From positions 3,286,001 through 3,350,000 of the forward strand of contig NZ_CP107930.1 in NCBI RefSeq assembly GCF_036021035.1: 64,000 bases of DNA, given 5' to 3'. Positions 51,446-60,098 of the stretch are shown piece by piece. Every line of letters begins with the position of its first letter. Position 1 is the stretch's first letter. Made by a program: the position numbers and the translations under genes. The notes under the pieces are model-generated. The model was not told the origin of the DNA. It searched no databases and was given only the letters and a program-made list of their open reading frames with translations. The stretch is from Kineococcus sp. NBC_00420. GTDB taxonomy: Bacteria > Actinomycetota > Actinomycetes > Actinomycetales > Kineococcaceae.

Positions 51446-52486
51446 GTGAGCTCGACCAGCACCGACGACGGCAACACGGGTTACGTGAACCCCACCGGCG
51501 ACTTCCGCCGCGACCAGCGCTACATCGAGACCCGCATCACCGCGGACGGTCGTGACGGCTACCCGGTCGAGGCGGGCCGCTACCGCCTGATCGTGAGCCG
51601 GGCCTGCCCGTGGGCGAACCGGGCGATCATCGTCCGGCGCCTGCTGGGCCTCGAAGGCGCCCTGTCGATGGGCATCGCGGGACCGACGCACGACGAGCGC
51701 AGCTGGACGTTCGACCTCGACCCCGGCGGGCGCGACCCGGTGCTGGGCATCGAGCGCCTCCAGGAGGCGTTCTTCGCCCGCATCCCCAGCTACGACCGGG
51801 GGATCACCGTCCCCGCGATCGTCGATGTCACCACGGGGCAGGTCGTCACCAACGACTTCCCGCAGATGACGATCGACCTGTCGCTGGAGTGGAGCGAGTT
51901 CCACCGCGAGGGCGCCCCGCAGTTGTACCCGGAACACCTGCGCGACGAGATCGACGCGGTGAACAAGGACGTGTTCCGCGACGTCAACAACGGCGTGTAC
52001 CGGGCGGGTTTCGCGGGCACCCAGGACGCCTACGACCGTGCCTACGACCGGCTCTTCACACGGTTGGACGCGCTGTCCGAGCGTCTGGAGACCCAGCGCT
52101 ACCTGGTCGGCGACACCATCACCGAGGCCGACGTCCGGTTGTTCACGACGCTGGCGCGCTTCGATCCCGTCTACCACGGGCACTTCAAGTGCAACCGCTC
52201 GAAGCTGTCCGAGATGCCGGTGCTCTCGGCCTACTTCCGCGACCTGTACCAGACGCCCGGTTTCGGGGACACGACCGACGTGACCCACATCAAGGCCCAC
52301 TACTACCGCGTCCACCGCGACATCAACCCGACCGGCGTCGTGCCCGCCGGCCCCGACCTGTCGGGGTGGTGGGAACCCCACGGTCGTGAGGCGCTGGGCG
52401 GTCGCCCGTTCGGGGACGGGACCCCGCCCCCGCCGCCTGTGGAGTCCGAGGTCGTCCCCCGCGACCACGCACCGCAACCCCGCTGA
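51446..52486 (+). CDS. Glutathionyl-hydroquinone-reductase-like protein (GST Xi/ECM4 type)
   Basis: 346 residues from GTG 51446 with GGAGG 6 nt upstream. SRACPWANR contains the catalytic Cys of the CPWA motif. The order N-terminal thioredoxin-like part, NDFPQMT and the long C-terminal helical domain with a conserved YHGHFKCN loop matches the GS-hydroquinone reductases. In organisms with mycothiol rather than glutathione, the thiol partner is uncertain. It would reduce conjugated quinones or hydroquinones. Divergent from the teichoic-acid pair. Confidence 0.88.
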   Translation: MSSTSTDDGNTGYVNPTGDFRRDQRYIETRITADGRDGYPVEAGRYRLIVSRACPWANRAIIVRRLLGLEGALSMGIAGPTHDERSWTFDLDPGGRDPVLGIERLQEAFFARIPSYDRGITVPAIVDVTTGQVVTNDFPQMTIDLSLEWSEFHREGAPQLYPEHLRDEIDAVNKDVFRDVNNGVYRAGFAGTQDAYDRAYDRLFTRLDALSERLETQRYLVGDTITEADVRLFTTLARFDPVYHGHFKCNRSKLSEMPVLSAYFRDLYQTPGFGDTTDVTHIKAHYYRVHRDINPTGVVPAGPDLSGWWEPHGREALGGRPFGDGTPPPPPVESEVVPRDHAPQPR

Positions 52487-52495
52487 GACAACGGT

Positions 52496-52735
52496 TCAGA
52501 GGTCGCGGGTCGTCCGGTACGTCGTGACGCCCGCGGCCGGGTCGGTGCTGGTCACGCTGGTCGAGCGCAGGGTGCGGGGCCGGAACAGGGCGAACTCGAG
52601 GACGACGCCGAGGACGCCGACGACCATGAGGATGACCCCGACCGTGGAAAGGTCGAGGCCCGAGACGGAGAACGTCACGGCGAAGCTGAGGACCGCTCCG
52701 AGGGCGATGAGGAAGATGCTGGTTCCGAGGCGCAT
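52496..52735 (-). CDS. DUF6458 small membrane protein
   Basis: 79 residues with two hydrophobic segments (~5-27 and ~30-51), a short basic stretch, and a Thr-rich tail. The pattern with AVTFSVSGLDLSTVGVILM is characteristic of the DUF6458 family widespread in actinobacteria. Function unknown. Starts at ATG 52735. Confidence 0.8.
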   Translation of the reverse strand: MRLGTSIFLIALGAVLSFAVTFSVSGLDLSTVGVILMVVGVLGVVLEFALFRPRTLRSTSVTSTDPAAGVTTYRTTRDL

Positions 52736-52819
52736 GGAACCAGCGTCCCGTCATCTCGCACGCACTGCGTCGCCGAAACCCGTCGGGTCACGCGGACGGC
52801 GCAACGCCACGGTCCGGGG

Positions 52820-53878
52820 TCAGGGTTGCACCAGGATCCGAACCGGGTTCCCCTGCCGTTCGTGCAGCCGACGGACCCCGTCGGCGACGTCCTCCAGGGG
52901 GACGACGGCGCTGACCGAGCGCGAGAGGTCGAGGCGCCCCCCGGCCAGCAACCGGACGAGCGTCCCGATGTCGGAGTTCCGGTAACCCAGGTGCCCCAGG
53001 GCCTTCTTGCGGGACAGGTTGAACTCCATCGACGTGCCCAGCGACAGGGGCTGCCCGCTGAGCCCCACCCCCACGACCCGCCCGCGCGGCGCCAGCATCG
53101 CCAGCCCCTGCTCGAAGGTGGAGGCGAGGCCCACGGCGTCGAAGGCGACGTCCAGCAGGTGGCCGCCGGTGGCCTCGGCGATGCGCTCGCGCAGGTCCGG
53201 GTCGTTCGGGTCCAGGGCGACGTCGGCGCCGACGGTCAGGGAGCGTTCGCGCACCTCGGGGTCGAGGTCGACGGCGACGACGGGCACCGCACCGACGAGT
53301 CGTGCGAGCTGCACCAGGTGGGTCCCCACCCCACCGACGCCCCAGACGCCGACGGCTTCCCCGGGACGGACGTCCGCGGTGTGCACGACGGCGCCGAACG
53401 GCGTGGAGACCGCGTCGGCGAGCAGCGCGGCCTGGTCGAGGGACACCCCGTCGGGAACGCGGGTCAGGCCGCCCGCCTCGGCGAGGGTGTACTGCGCCCA
53501 GGCGCCGTCGTAGGCGAACGCCATCAGCAGCAGCCGGTCGCAGTTCACGAGGTCTCCCCGGCGGCAGCGGTCGCACCGGCGACACGGCCGCCCGGCGGCC
53601 GGCACCACGCGGTCACCGACCTCCCACCCGGTGACGCCCTCGCCGAGGGCGGCGACGGTGCCCGAGGCCTCGTGGCCCTGGGTGATGGTCTCGGGCCCGC
53701 GAGGATCGGTGAACGAGCCGTCGAGCAGGGCGAGGTCGGAGTGGCAGATGCCACAGAACGCGACCTCGATCAGCACCTGGCCCGGACCCGGGTGGGGGAC
53801 GGGGACGTCCTCGACCGACATCGTGCGGGTCGGGACGTGCAGTCGCTGGGCGCGCATGGTGGTGGGCAGTTCGTTCAT
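52820..53878 (-). CDS. Zinc-dependent alcohol dehydrogenase (MDR)
   Basis: 352 residues from ATG 53878 (GGAGGACGACG upstream), overlapping the hydrolase stop as ATGA. Catalytic zinc: GICHSD and GHE. Structural zinc: four Cys in GRPCRRCDRCRRGDLVNC. Cofactor loop GVGGVGTHLVQLA with a following D in VAVDLD suggests NAD. It would interconvert an alcohol and aldehyde/ketone. Third gene of an operon with a Baeyer-Villiger monooxygenase and a hydrolase, so a secondary alcohol is a plausible substrate. Confidence 0.9.
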   Translation of the reverse strand: MNELPTTMRAQRLHVPTRTMSVEDVPVPHPGPGQVLIEVAFCGICHSDLALLDGSFTDPRGPETITQGHEASGTVAALGEGVTGWEVGDRVVPAAGRPCRRCDRCRRGDLVNCDRLLLMAFAYDGAWAQYTLAEAGGLTRVPDGVSLDQAALLADAVSTPFGAVVHTADVRPGEAVGVWGVGGVGTHLVQLARLVGAVPVVAVDLDPEVRERSLTVGADVALDPNDPDLRERIAEATGGHLLDVAFDAVGLASTFEQGLAMLAPRGRVVGVGLSGQPLSLGTSMEFNLSRKKALGHLGYRNSDIGTLVRLLAGGRLDLSRSVSAVVPLEDVADGVRRLHERQGNPVRILVQP

Positions 53879-54747
53879 CGTCGTCCTCCGAGGGGGTTCG
53901 GTTCCGGCCAGAACTCCGCGAGCAGCGCCGCGAACTCCTCGGCCCGTTCGATCTGCGGCATGTGCCCGGTGCCGGGGAACACGTGGGTCCGGGCGTGGGG
54001 GAGTGCGGTGCGGGCGGCGTCGAGCTGTTCCACCGGCAGGACCCGGTCCTCGCCGCCCCAGACGACGAGCGTCGGGACGGGGTGGCGGGCGGCCGCGCGC
54101 AGCAGGTCCCGGCGCCAGCGGGACCGCACCCCGAGGACCGTCCCGAGGGACCGGGCGGTCTCGTGCATGACCCGCACCCCGTGCGGGCGTCGGCTCAGTG
54201 CGTCGGCACGTTCCACCCGGTCGGCGGTGACGAGCGCCGCGTCGTGGAAGACGCCGCGCAGGGTGCGGCGGGAGGCGCCGGGACGGGGCGCCAGCAGCCG
54301 TGGACCGAGCCACGGCACCGTGATGACCCGCAGGGCCGCGGTGACGCGGCGGCCGAAACCCGCGGGGTCGGCCAGGACGAGGCTGCGGACCCGTTCCGGA
54401 GCGTCCGCCGCGAACTGCAGGGCGACGGCCCCGCCGAGGGAGTTCCCGACGACGTGGAGGGGTTCCCGCAGACCGACCGCGTCGCAGAACGCGGCGACGA
54501 ACGCCGCCAACCGCGGCACCGACCCCGGGACGGGCAACGGGTCGCTGCCGCCGAAACCCGCGAGGTCCACGGCCCAGCAGCGGTACCGCGGGCTGAGCAG
54601 TGCCACCTGCTCGTCGAAGTCCTCCAGGCTGCACCCGATCCCGTGCAGCAGCAGGACGGGCGCACCGCTGCCCTGCACGCGGTAGCGCGCGCGGATCCCG
54701 TGGGCCAGGGTGACGTGACGCGCGGGTTCGAGGCCCGACGTGCTCAC
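53875..54747 (-). CDS. Alpha/beta hydrolase (esterase/lactonase type)
   Basis: 290 residues from GTG 54747, overlapping the monooxygenase stop (GTGA). Oxyanion-hole HGIGCS, nucleophile elbow GNSLGG, acid in WGGEDRVLP and histidine in GTGHMPQ. In this operon the natural role would be cleavage of the ester or lactone made by the Baeyer-Villiger monooxygenase. No signal peptide. Confidence 0.88.
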   Translation of the reverse strand: MSTSGLEPARHVTLAHGIRARYRVQGSGAPVLLLHGIGCSLEDFDEQVALLSPRYRCWAVDLAGFGGSDPLPVPGSVPRLAAFVAAFCDAVGLREPLHVVGNSLGGAVALQFAADAPERVRSLVLADPAGFGRRVTAALRVITVPWLGPRLLAPRPGASRRTLRGVFHDAALVTADRVERADALSRRPHGVRVMHETARSLGTVLGVRSRWRRDLLRAAARHPVPTLVVWGGEDRVLPVEQLDAARTALPHARTHVFPGTGHMPQIERAEEFAALLAEFWPEPNPLGGRR

Positions 54748-56213
54748 GAGAACTCCAGGGCGGGGTCGTCGACGCGGCGGTGGCGCAGCCCGACGACGTC
54801 GAGCGGGTAGTTCTGGTGCAGCCGCCACGGCGTCGCCCCACCCTGGGAGGGGAGGAGACCGGCGGCCCGGCGCACGTAGCCGGAATCGAGGTCGATGAGC
54901 GGTTCCCGCTGCCCCGCAGCCGGTTCCCGGGGGACGACGACGCGGTGCGAACGCCGCTGCATCAGGTCCAGCAACCGGCAGACGTGCTCGGTGACGAGGT
55001 CGATCTTCAGGGTCCACGACGCGTTCGTGTAGCCCAGGGCGAAGGCCAGGTTCGGCACCCCCGACAGCATCATCCCCTTGTAGGTGACGCGGTCGGCCGG
55101 GTCGACGGGTTCGCCGTCGACCGACAGCGCCATCCCGCCGAGGAACAGCAGGTTGAGGCCGGTGGCGGTCACGACGACGTCGGCGGAGAGTTCCGCACCG
55201 GAGGTCAGGCGGATCCCCGTGGGGGTGAAAGTCTCGATCCCGTCGGTCACCACCGACGCCCGTCCCGACCGCAGCGCCCGGAACAGGTCCCCGTCGGGGA
55301 CGAAGCAGACGCGCTGGTCCCACGGGTCGTAGTCGGGGGTGAAGTGGCGCTCCACGTCGAAACCCTCGGGGAGGCGGGCCGCGACGCGTTCGCGCAGCAC
55401 CTCGCGGGCCCGGCGCGGCCACCGTCGGGTGAACTGGTACGTCGCGGTGGCCAGGGCGATGTGCTTCGTCCGCACGAGGGCGTAGGCCAGACCCTCCGGA
55501 ACCCGACCGCGCAACCGGTCCGCGAGGTGGTCGCGGGAGGACAGGGCCAGGACCCAGCTCGGGGAACGCTGCAGCATGGTCACGTGCTCGGCGTCCCGGG
55601 CGAGGTTCGGGACCAGGGTGACGGCCGTGGCGCCGCTGCCGATGACGACGACGCGCCGGCCCGTCGTGTCCAGGTCGGTCGGCCAGTGCTGCGGGTGGAC
55701 GATCCGTCCGCCGAACTCACCGGCTCCCGGGAACTCGGGGGTGTACCCCTCGTCGTAGCGGTAGTAGCCGGTGCAGCTGAGCAGGAAGCTGCACGTCAGG
55801 CGCACCGTCTCGGAACCTCCGCCGGCGCGGGGCCGCTCCACGACGACGGTCCAGCGCGCGGTCGCGCGGGAGAAGTCGGCGGCCAGCACGCGGTGGTGGA
55901 AGCGGACGCGTTCCTCGACGTGGAACTCCCGCGCGGTCTCGGTCACGTACTCGCGGATGTCGGCGCCCTGCGCGATGGCCTTGCCGCCGCGCCAGGGACG
56001 GAAGGAGTACCCCAGGGTGTACATGTCGGAGTCCGACCGGACGCCGGGGTAGCGGAACAGGTCCCAGGTCCCGCCGATCGCGCCGCGGGACTCGAGGACG
56101 GCGAACGTGTGGTGGGGCAGCTTCTGCCGCAGCCGGCAGGCCGCGCCGATCCCGGAGAGGCCGGCCCCCACGACGAGGACGTCGAGGTGTTCGAGCGGTT
56201 CGCCGTTGTCCAC
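54744..56213 (-). CDS. Flavin-dependent Baeyer-Villiger-type monooxygenase
   Basis: 489 residues from GTG 56213. Two dinucleotide-binding motifs, GAGLSGIGAACRL (FAD) and GSGATAVTL (NADPH), and between them FGGRIVHPQHWP, which fits the BVMO fingerprint F-x-G-x-x-x-H-x-x-x-W. The enzyme inserts oxygen into a ketone to give an ester, or oxygenates S/N atoms. The closest architectural analogue known to me is EthA, which like this gene is divergent from a TetR gene. The promoter overlaps a palindromic operator. Confidence 0.92.
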   Translation of the reverse strand: MDNGEPLEHLDVLVVGAGLSGIGAACRLRQKLPHHTFAVLESRGAIGGTWDLFRYPGVRSDSDMYTLGYSFRPWRGGKAIAQGADIREYVTETAREFHVEERVRFHHRVLAADFSRATARWTVVVERPRAGGGSETVRLTCSFLLSCTGYYRYDEGYTPEFPGAGEFGGRIVHPQHWPTDLDTTGRRVVVIGSGATAVTLVPNLARDAEHVTMLQRSPSWVLALSSRDHLADRLRGRVPEGLAYALVRTKHIALATATYQFTRRWPRRAREVLRERVAARLPEGFDVERHFTPDYDPWDQRVCFVPDGDLFRALRSGRASVVTDGIETFTPTGIRLTSGAELSADVVVTATGLNLLFLGGMALSVDGEPVDPADRVTYKGMMLSGVPNLAFALGYTNASWTLKIDLVTEHVCRLLDLMQRRSHRVVVPREPAAGQREPLIDLDSGYVRRAAGLLPSQGGATPWRLHQNYPLDVVGLRHRRVDDPALEFS

Positions 56214-56228
56214 GGCGACTACCTTTCA

Positions 56229-56257
56229 ACACCCTGTCGACTCTGTCAACAGGGTGT
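56229..56257. promoter_or_regulatory. Palindromic operator between the monooxygenase and TetR genes
   Basis: Nine-bp perfect arms ACACCCTGT / ACAGGGTGT with an 11-nt spacer. On the minus strand TTGACA (56249-56244) lies inside it as a -35 of the monooxygenase promoter, so a bound TetR would block that promoter. Confidence 0.75.
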
Positions 56258-56290
56258 CGACGACGACGTCCGGGAGCGGTCGTCGCGGGT

Positions 56291-56296
56291 TAGGGT
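56291..56296 (+). promoter_or_regulatory. -10 box TAGGGT for the TetR gene
   Basis: TAGGGT is 7 nt before GTG 56304 (leaderless type), about 35 nt past the operator. Confidence 0.55.
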
Positions 56297-56303
56297 CGAG
56301 CGC

Positions 56304-56948
56304 GTGAGCACACCACCGACCGCCGTCGCGCGGGGACGTCGCGCCCCCCGTCCGCGCAGCGAGGACCGGGAGACCGCGATCCTCGACACGGCGGAACGGC
56401 TGTTCGGCGAACGTCCCTACGCCACCGTCTCCGTCGACGACCTCGCGCGGGGGGCCGGGTTGTCCCGGCCGACGTTCTACTTCTACTTCCCCTCCAAGGA
56501 GGCGGTGCTGCTCGCGCTGCTCGACGGGGTCGTCGCCGAGGCCCGGGCCCGTCGGGACGAGGCGCTGCGCGTTCCCGCGGCGGGCACCGCCGACCGCTGG
56601 CGCCAGATCATCCACGCGATCCAGGACCCGTTCCGCACCCACCGCGCGGTCACCCTCGCCGCCGCGGAGGCCCGGGCCACCAGCGGCGCGGTCCGCGACG
56701 TCTGGAACGGTGTGATGGAACGCTTCGTGGCGGAGACCGCGGCGGAGATCGACGCCGAACGCGCCCGCGGTGCCGCGCCGGCGGGTCCACCCGCCCGCGA
56801 CCTCGCCATCGCCCTGAACTGGATGAACGAGCGGGTCCTGCACTCCTCGTTCACTGCCCAGCAGCCCGCGCTGGAACCCGGGGACGCCGTCGAGGTGCTG
56901 CTGACGGTGTGGTTGCGCACCATCTACGGACGTGCCGACCCGCAGTAG
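56304..56948 (+). CDS. TetR-family repressor (EthR-like position)
   Basis: 214 residues from GTG 56304. HTH at ~30-75: ILDTAERLFGERPYATVSVDDLARGAGLSRPTFYFYFPSKE is the classical TetR DNA-binding pattern (T-F-Y-x-Y-F). The ligand domain begins near residue 80, and WMNERVLHSSF is reminiscent of EthR-type regulators. It probably represses the divergent monooxygenase operon and itself through the palindrome at 56229-56257. Confidence 0.9.
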   Translation: MSTPPTAVARGRRAPRPRSEDRETAILDTAERLFGERPYATVSVDDLARGAGLSRPTFYFYFPSKEAVLLALLDGVVAEARARRDEALRVPAAGTADRWRQIIHAIQDPFRTHRAVTLAAAEARATSGAVRDVWNGVMERFVAETAAEIDAERARGAAPAGPPARDLAIALNWMNERVLHSSFTAQQPALEPGDAVEVLLTVWLRTIYGRADPQ

Positions 56949-56962
56949 AGCGGGACGTCGAA

Positions 56963-56990
56963 CGGCCCGGCACCCACGGGTACCGGGCCG
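56963..56990. terminator. Bidirectional terminator hairpin
   Basis: CGGCCCGG-c-ACCC / GGGT-a-CCGGGCCG, a 12-bp stem with one mismatched pair and a 2-nt loop between convergent genes. Confidence 0.75.
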
Positions 56991-57006
56991 AACGGCGGAA
57001 CTGGTG

Positions 57007-57984
57007 TCAGTGCGCGTCGGAGGCGCGGATGTCACCGTGGACACCGTCGGGGAAGAACCCACCACGGTCGGTCTTGCCGGGGTTGAGGAAGACCACGTTC
57101 AGCACCTGGCCGAAGGTGCGGGAGTAGGCCACACCGTTGACGTCGCCCGGGGCGACGATGATCGAGCCCTTGGAGCCGTTGACGCCCTGGTCGAGGTCGG
57201 TCGGCCCGTCGAGGGAGTCGCGGGCGTTGGAGATCGCGTCGGCGGCAGCGCCCTGTCCGCGCGCCACGAGCGTGGTGCGGATGGTGGCCGCGTGGTACGC
57301 CTCGAAGGCGAGGATGCCGGCGGCGGCGTCCAGGTAGGTCTTGTTCGTGATGAGCGGGGCGGCACCCTTGTAGGCGGTGACCCCGACGTCCTCGAAGAGG
57401 AACGCGCCGAGCAGGAAGCTGGCCTCGTCGGCGAACGGGTTGAAGGACTGACCGGCCTTGATCAGCCCGGCGGCCTGGGCGGCGGCGGTGAAGGAGCCGA
57501 CGAGGTCGATGGTGGGACGGGCGACCTTGACGGTACCCAGCGCCGAACGCAGGAACTTGACGTGGGCGACCTCGTCGTGGGCGATGTCTTCCGCGATCTT
57601 GCGGACGGAGGACGACTTGAAGGGAACCTTCGAGCCACCGGTGACGGCACCGATGTTGTAGTTGCCGTCGATGTCGCTGTTCGAGAGGCCGTGGCCGAAC
57701 GCGGCGTAGGAGTAGAACTCCGCCTCGAGGTACTCCAGGTTCAGGGCGAAGTTCAGGATGGTGGCGTCGGAGATGAGTTCACCGTTGGCCGTCTGACCGT
57801 TGGGCTGGGCGGAGCTGGGCGGGTTGCTGTCGGCGAAGGCGGACGAGGCGCCTCCGGTGCCCACCGCAGCCGCGCCGGCGACGCCCAGGCCGGCCAGACC
57901 TGCGGTGCGCAGGAAGTTGCGTCGGTCGGCGCCGGTCTCGGCACTGCGGTCGATCATGGTCTTGACGAGCTTGTTTCCGAACAC
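57007..57984 (-). CDS. Tat-exported ferritin-like (Ferritin_2) protein
   Basis: 325 residues from GTG 57984 with GGAGGAACC just before it; the open frame to 58047 has no similarity. The N-terminus has a twin-arginine signal (DRRNFLRTAGLAGLGVAGAA), so the folded protein is exported. Residues ~75-270 form the four-helix Ferritin_2 domain, with metal-ligand candidates in NLEYLEAEFYSY, DEVAHVKFL, GAFLFEDVGVTAY and FEAYHAATIR. This family includes the plant desiccation-related protein PCC13-62. Likely functions are iron/oxygen handling or stress protection outside the membrane. Confidence 0.88.
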   Translation of the reverse strand: MFGNKLVKTMIDRSAETGADRRNFLRTAGLAGLGVAGAAAVGTGGASSAFADSNPPSSAQPNGQTANGELISDATILNFALNLEYLEAEFYSYAAFGHGLSNSDIDGNYNIGAVTGGSKVPFKSSSVRKIAEDIAHDEVAHVKFLRSALGTVKVARPTIDLVGSFTAAAQAAGLIKAGQSFNPFADEASFLLGAFLFEDVGVTAYKGAAPLITNKTYLDAAAGILAFEAYHAATIRTTLVARGQGAAADAISNARDSLDGPTDLDQGVNGSKGSIIVAPGDVNGVAYSRTFGQVLNVVFLNPGKTDRGGFFPDGVHGDIRASDAH

Positions 57985-58166
57985 GGTTCCTCCGGTGAAT
58001 CGGGTGGGTCGCGCGAGCTCGGTCACGGTGTCTCGTCGTGACAGCACCGGACCGTCGTGTCGGCCGGCCTCGTGCGCCGGTCACCCGTCCTTCGGGGCAC
58101 TGGGCCGAACGGATTGCTCTCCGGTGGAAGTTCATGCGTCAGAGCGGAAAACAATACTCTCCGTGT

Positions 58167-59963
58167 TCAGATGTCACGGATGGGCGTCAGCACGTGGTGG
58201 GCGGGAACGGGGGGCGCGTCCCGGAGCAGGATCTGCAGCAGTTCCCCGACCGGGAGGGGCCGGTGGAACAGGTACCCCTGGGCCAGCGGGCAGCCCAGCG
58301 CGACGATTTCCGCCTCCTGCTCCGCGGTCTCCACACCCTCGGCGATGACCAGCAGACCCAGTTCGTGCGACATGCGCATCAGCCCGCCGAGCACGGCCCG
58401 GCGTCGGGGACTGACGGTGATCTGGGAGGTGAAGTCCCGGTCGAGCTTGAGGAAGTCCGCCGGCAGGGCGTCGAGCTGGCTGAACGCGGAGTAGCCCGTG
58501 CCGAAGTCGTCGATGGCGGTCCGCACGCCGATGGCGCGGAGTTCCTCCAGGGTCTCCCGGGTCGCCACGGACGCGGCCTCGACCGTGCTCTCGGTCACCT
58601 CGACGACGAGGTCGTGCGCGGACCAGCCCGTCTCGGCGAGGATCCGCAGCAGTTCCGCGACGAAGTCCGGGTCCACCAGGTGCTGCCCGGAGGCGTTCAC
58701 CGTCAGCAGCAGGTCCCGGCCGAGGGCCTCCCGCATCCGGACGGCGTCCGCACAGGCGAGGGCCGTCACCGCCAGGTCCAGCTCCTTCACCAGCCCGTTC
58801 GCCTCGGCGAGCGGGATGAACTGCGTCGGTGGGACCGGACCGCGGGTCGGGTGGTTCCACCGGGCCAGGGCTTCGACCCCGACCACCTCGCCCGTCCCGG
58901 GGACGACGACGGGTTGCAGGGCGACGGACAACCCACCGGACAGGAGGGCGGCCCGGAGGTCCTCCACGAGACCGTCGTCGCCGCTGGCGGGCACGGCCAC
59001 GCGGCCCCGTCCCGCCGCCTTGGCGTCGTAGAGGGCCGCGTCGGCACGGCGCATCAGGCTGCCGGCGTCCTCGTGGGCCCGTCGCTGGGCGACGCCGACC
59101 GAGAGCCCGGCGGGGAGCGCGGCGCGTCGCAGCGACTCGGCCACCGCCGCCGCGGCCTCCTGGTCGCACCCGGGGAGGACCAGCGCGAACTCGTCCCCGC
59201 CGTGCCGCGCGAGCACGGCTCCCGGGGGACCGTGGTCCGCGAGGCTCTGCGTGAGGACCTCGGCGAGGGAGACCAGCAGGGCGTCGCCGGCGGCGTGCCC
59301 ACCGGAGTCGTTGACCTCCTTGAAGTGGTCGACGTCGACGACGGCGAGCGCCAGGGAGGTGCCGTTGCGGTGGGCCTTCGCCACCGCCTCTTCGAAGCGC
59401 TCGTCGAGACCCCGGCGGTTGAGGAGTTCGGTGAGGCTGTCGCGGGTGCCGTGCGAGGCCCGCTGGACCAGGCGCCCGATGACGGTGACGACCGCCACCT
59501 GGACGAGCACCATGGCCGCCACGACGCCCGGGTCGATCCCGCGCCAGAGCAGGCTGCCGGCGACCGCGACGAGCAGCAGGGCCGTGTGGGCCACGGCGTG
59601 GTTGCGGGAGAAGAAGTACAGGTTGTCGATCGCGCAGAACACGAAGACCCCGGCGACGCCGAGCGCGGTGGTGTCGTCGGAGCTGAGGACCACCCCGGAG
59701 GCGAGCATGAGGGCCGCCTGCCCCACCACGACGTGGAAGGCCCAACGGGGTAGCCGGAGTCCACGGGTCAGGAGCATCGTCCCGACGACCACCGCGATCG
59801 TGGCCAGGCCGAGGATGGCTCCGCCCCGGGTACCGGGGTGCGGCCAGGTGCTCGTCGTGGTGAGGACGACCGCGGAGCCGCCGGCGACGTAGAAGGCGCC
59901 CGTGGTGAACGCCATGAGCCGGGGGGTCGCGACCTCGGGCACGGTCCCGGACGATGTGCTCAC
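58167..59963 (-). CDS. Membrane GGDEF-EAL protein
   Basis: 598 residues from GTG 59963 (GTG 59984 gives 605). Six or so hydrophobic segments (~20-175). GGDEF (~180-340) carries RHGGDEF with no RxxD site. EAL (~350-590) has EALARW, NASGQ, EVTEST, IDDFGTGYSAF, LKLDRD and AEGVE. Smaller membrane part than the other dual proteins here. A GATGAT box is 6 nt before GTG 59963. Convergent with the small ferritin-like gene's promoter region; no operon partner. Confidence 0.9.
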   Translation of the reverse strand: MSTSSGTVPEVATPRLMAFTTGAFYVAGGSAVVLTTTSTWPHPGTRGGAILGLATIAVVVGTMLLTRGLRLPRWAFHVVVGQAALMLASGVVLSSDDTTALGVAGVFVFCAIDNLYFFSRNHAVAHTALLLVAVAGSLLWRGIDPGVVAAMVLVQVAVVTVIGRLVQRASHGTRDSLTELLNRRGLDERFEEAVAKAHRNGTSLALAVVDVDHFKEVNDSGGHAAGDALLVSLAEVLTQSLADHGPPGAVLARHGGDEFALVLPGCDQEAAAAVAESLRRAALPAGLSVGVAQRRAHEDAGSLMRRADAALYDAKAAGRGRVAVPASGDDGLVEDLRAALLSGGLSVALQPVVVPGTGEVVGVEALARWNHPTRGPVPPTQFIPLAEANGLVKELDLAVTALACADAVRMREALGRDLLLTVNASGQHLVDPDFVAELLRILAETGWSAHDLVVEVTESTVEAASVATRETLEELRAIGVRTAIDDFGTGYSAFSQLDALPADFLKLDRDFTSQITVSPRRRAVLGGLMRMSHELGLLVIAEGVETAEQEAEIVALGCPLAQGYLFHRPLPVGELLQILLRDAPPVPAHHVLTPIRDI

Positions 59964-60086
59964 CGATCGATCATCGGAAGGCACCGGTTCCGACTTGACC
60001 TCACCCGGCGGTGGCCGCCGGCGGGTCCGTGCTCCGTCCGGCGGAGCCGGTGAGCAGCTGACAGGTCACGGCGGGCGGGACCCGAC

Positions 60087-60092
60087 TATCGT
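60087..60092 (+). promoter_or_regulatory. -10 box TATCGT for a leaderless start
   Basis: TATCGT-GGCTGC-ATG puts it 6 nt before the antitoxin start at 60099. Confidence 0.6.
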
Positions 60093-60098
60093 GGCTGC

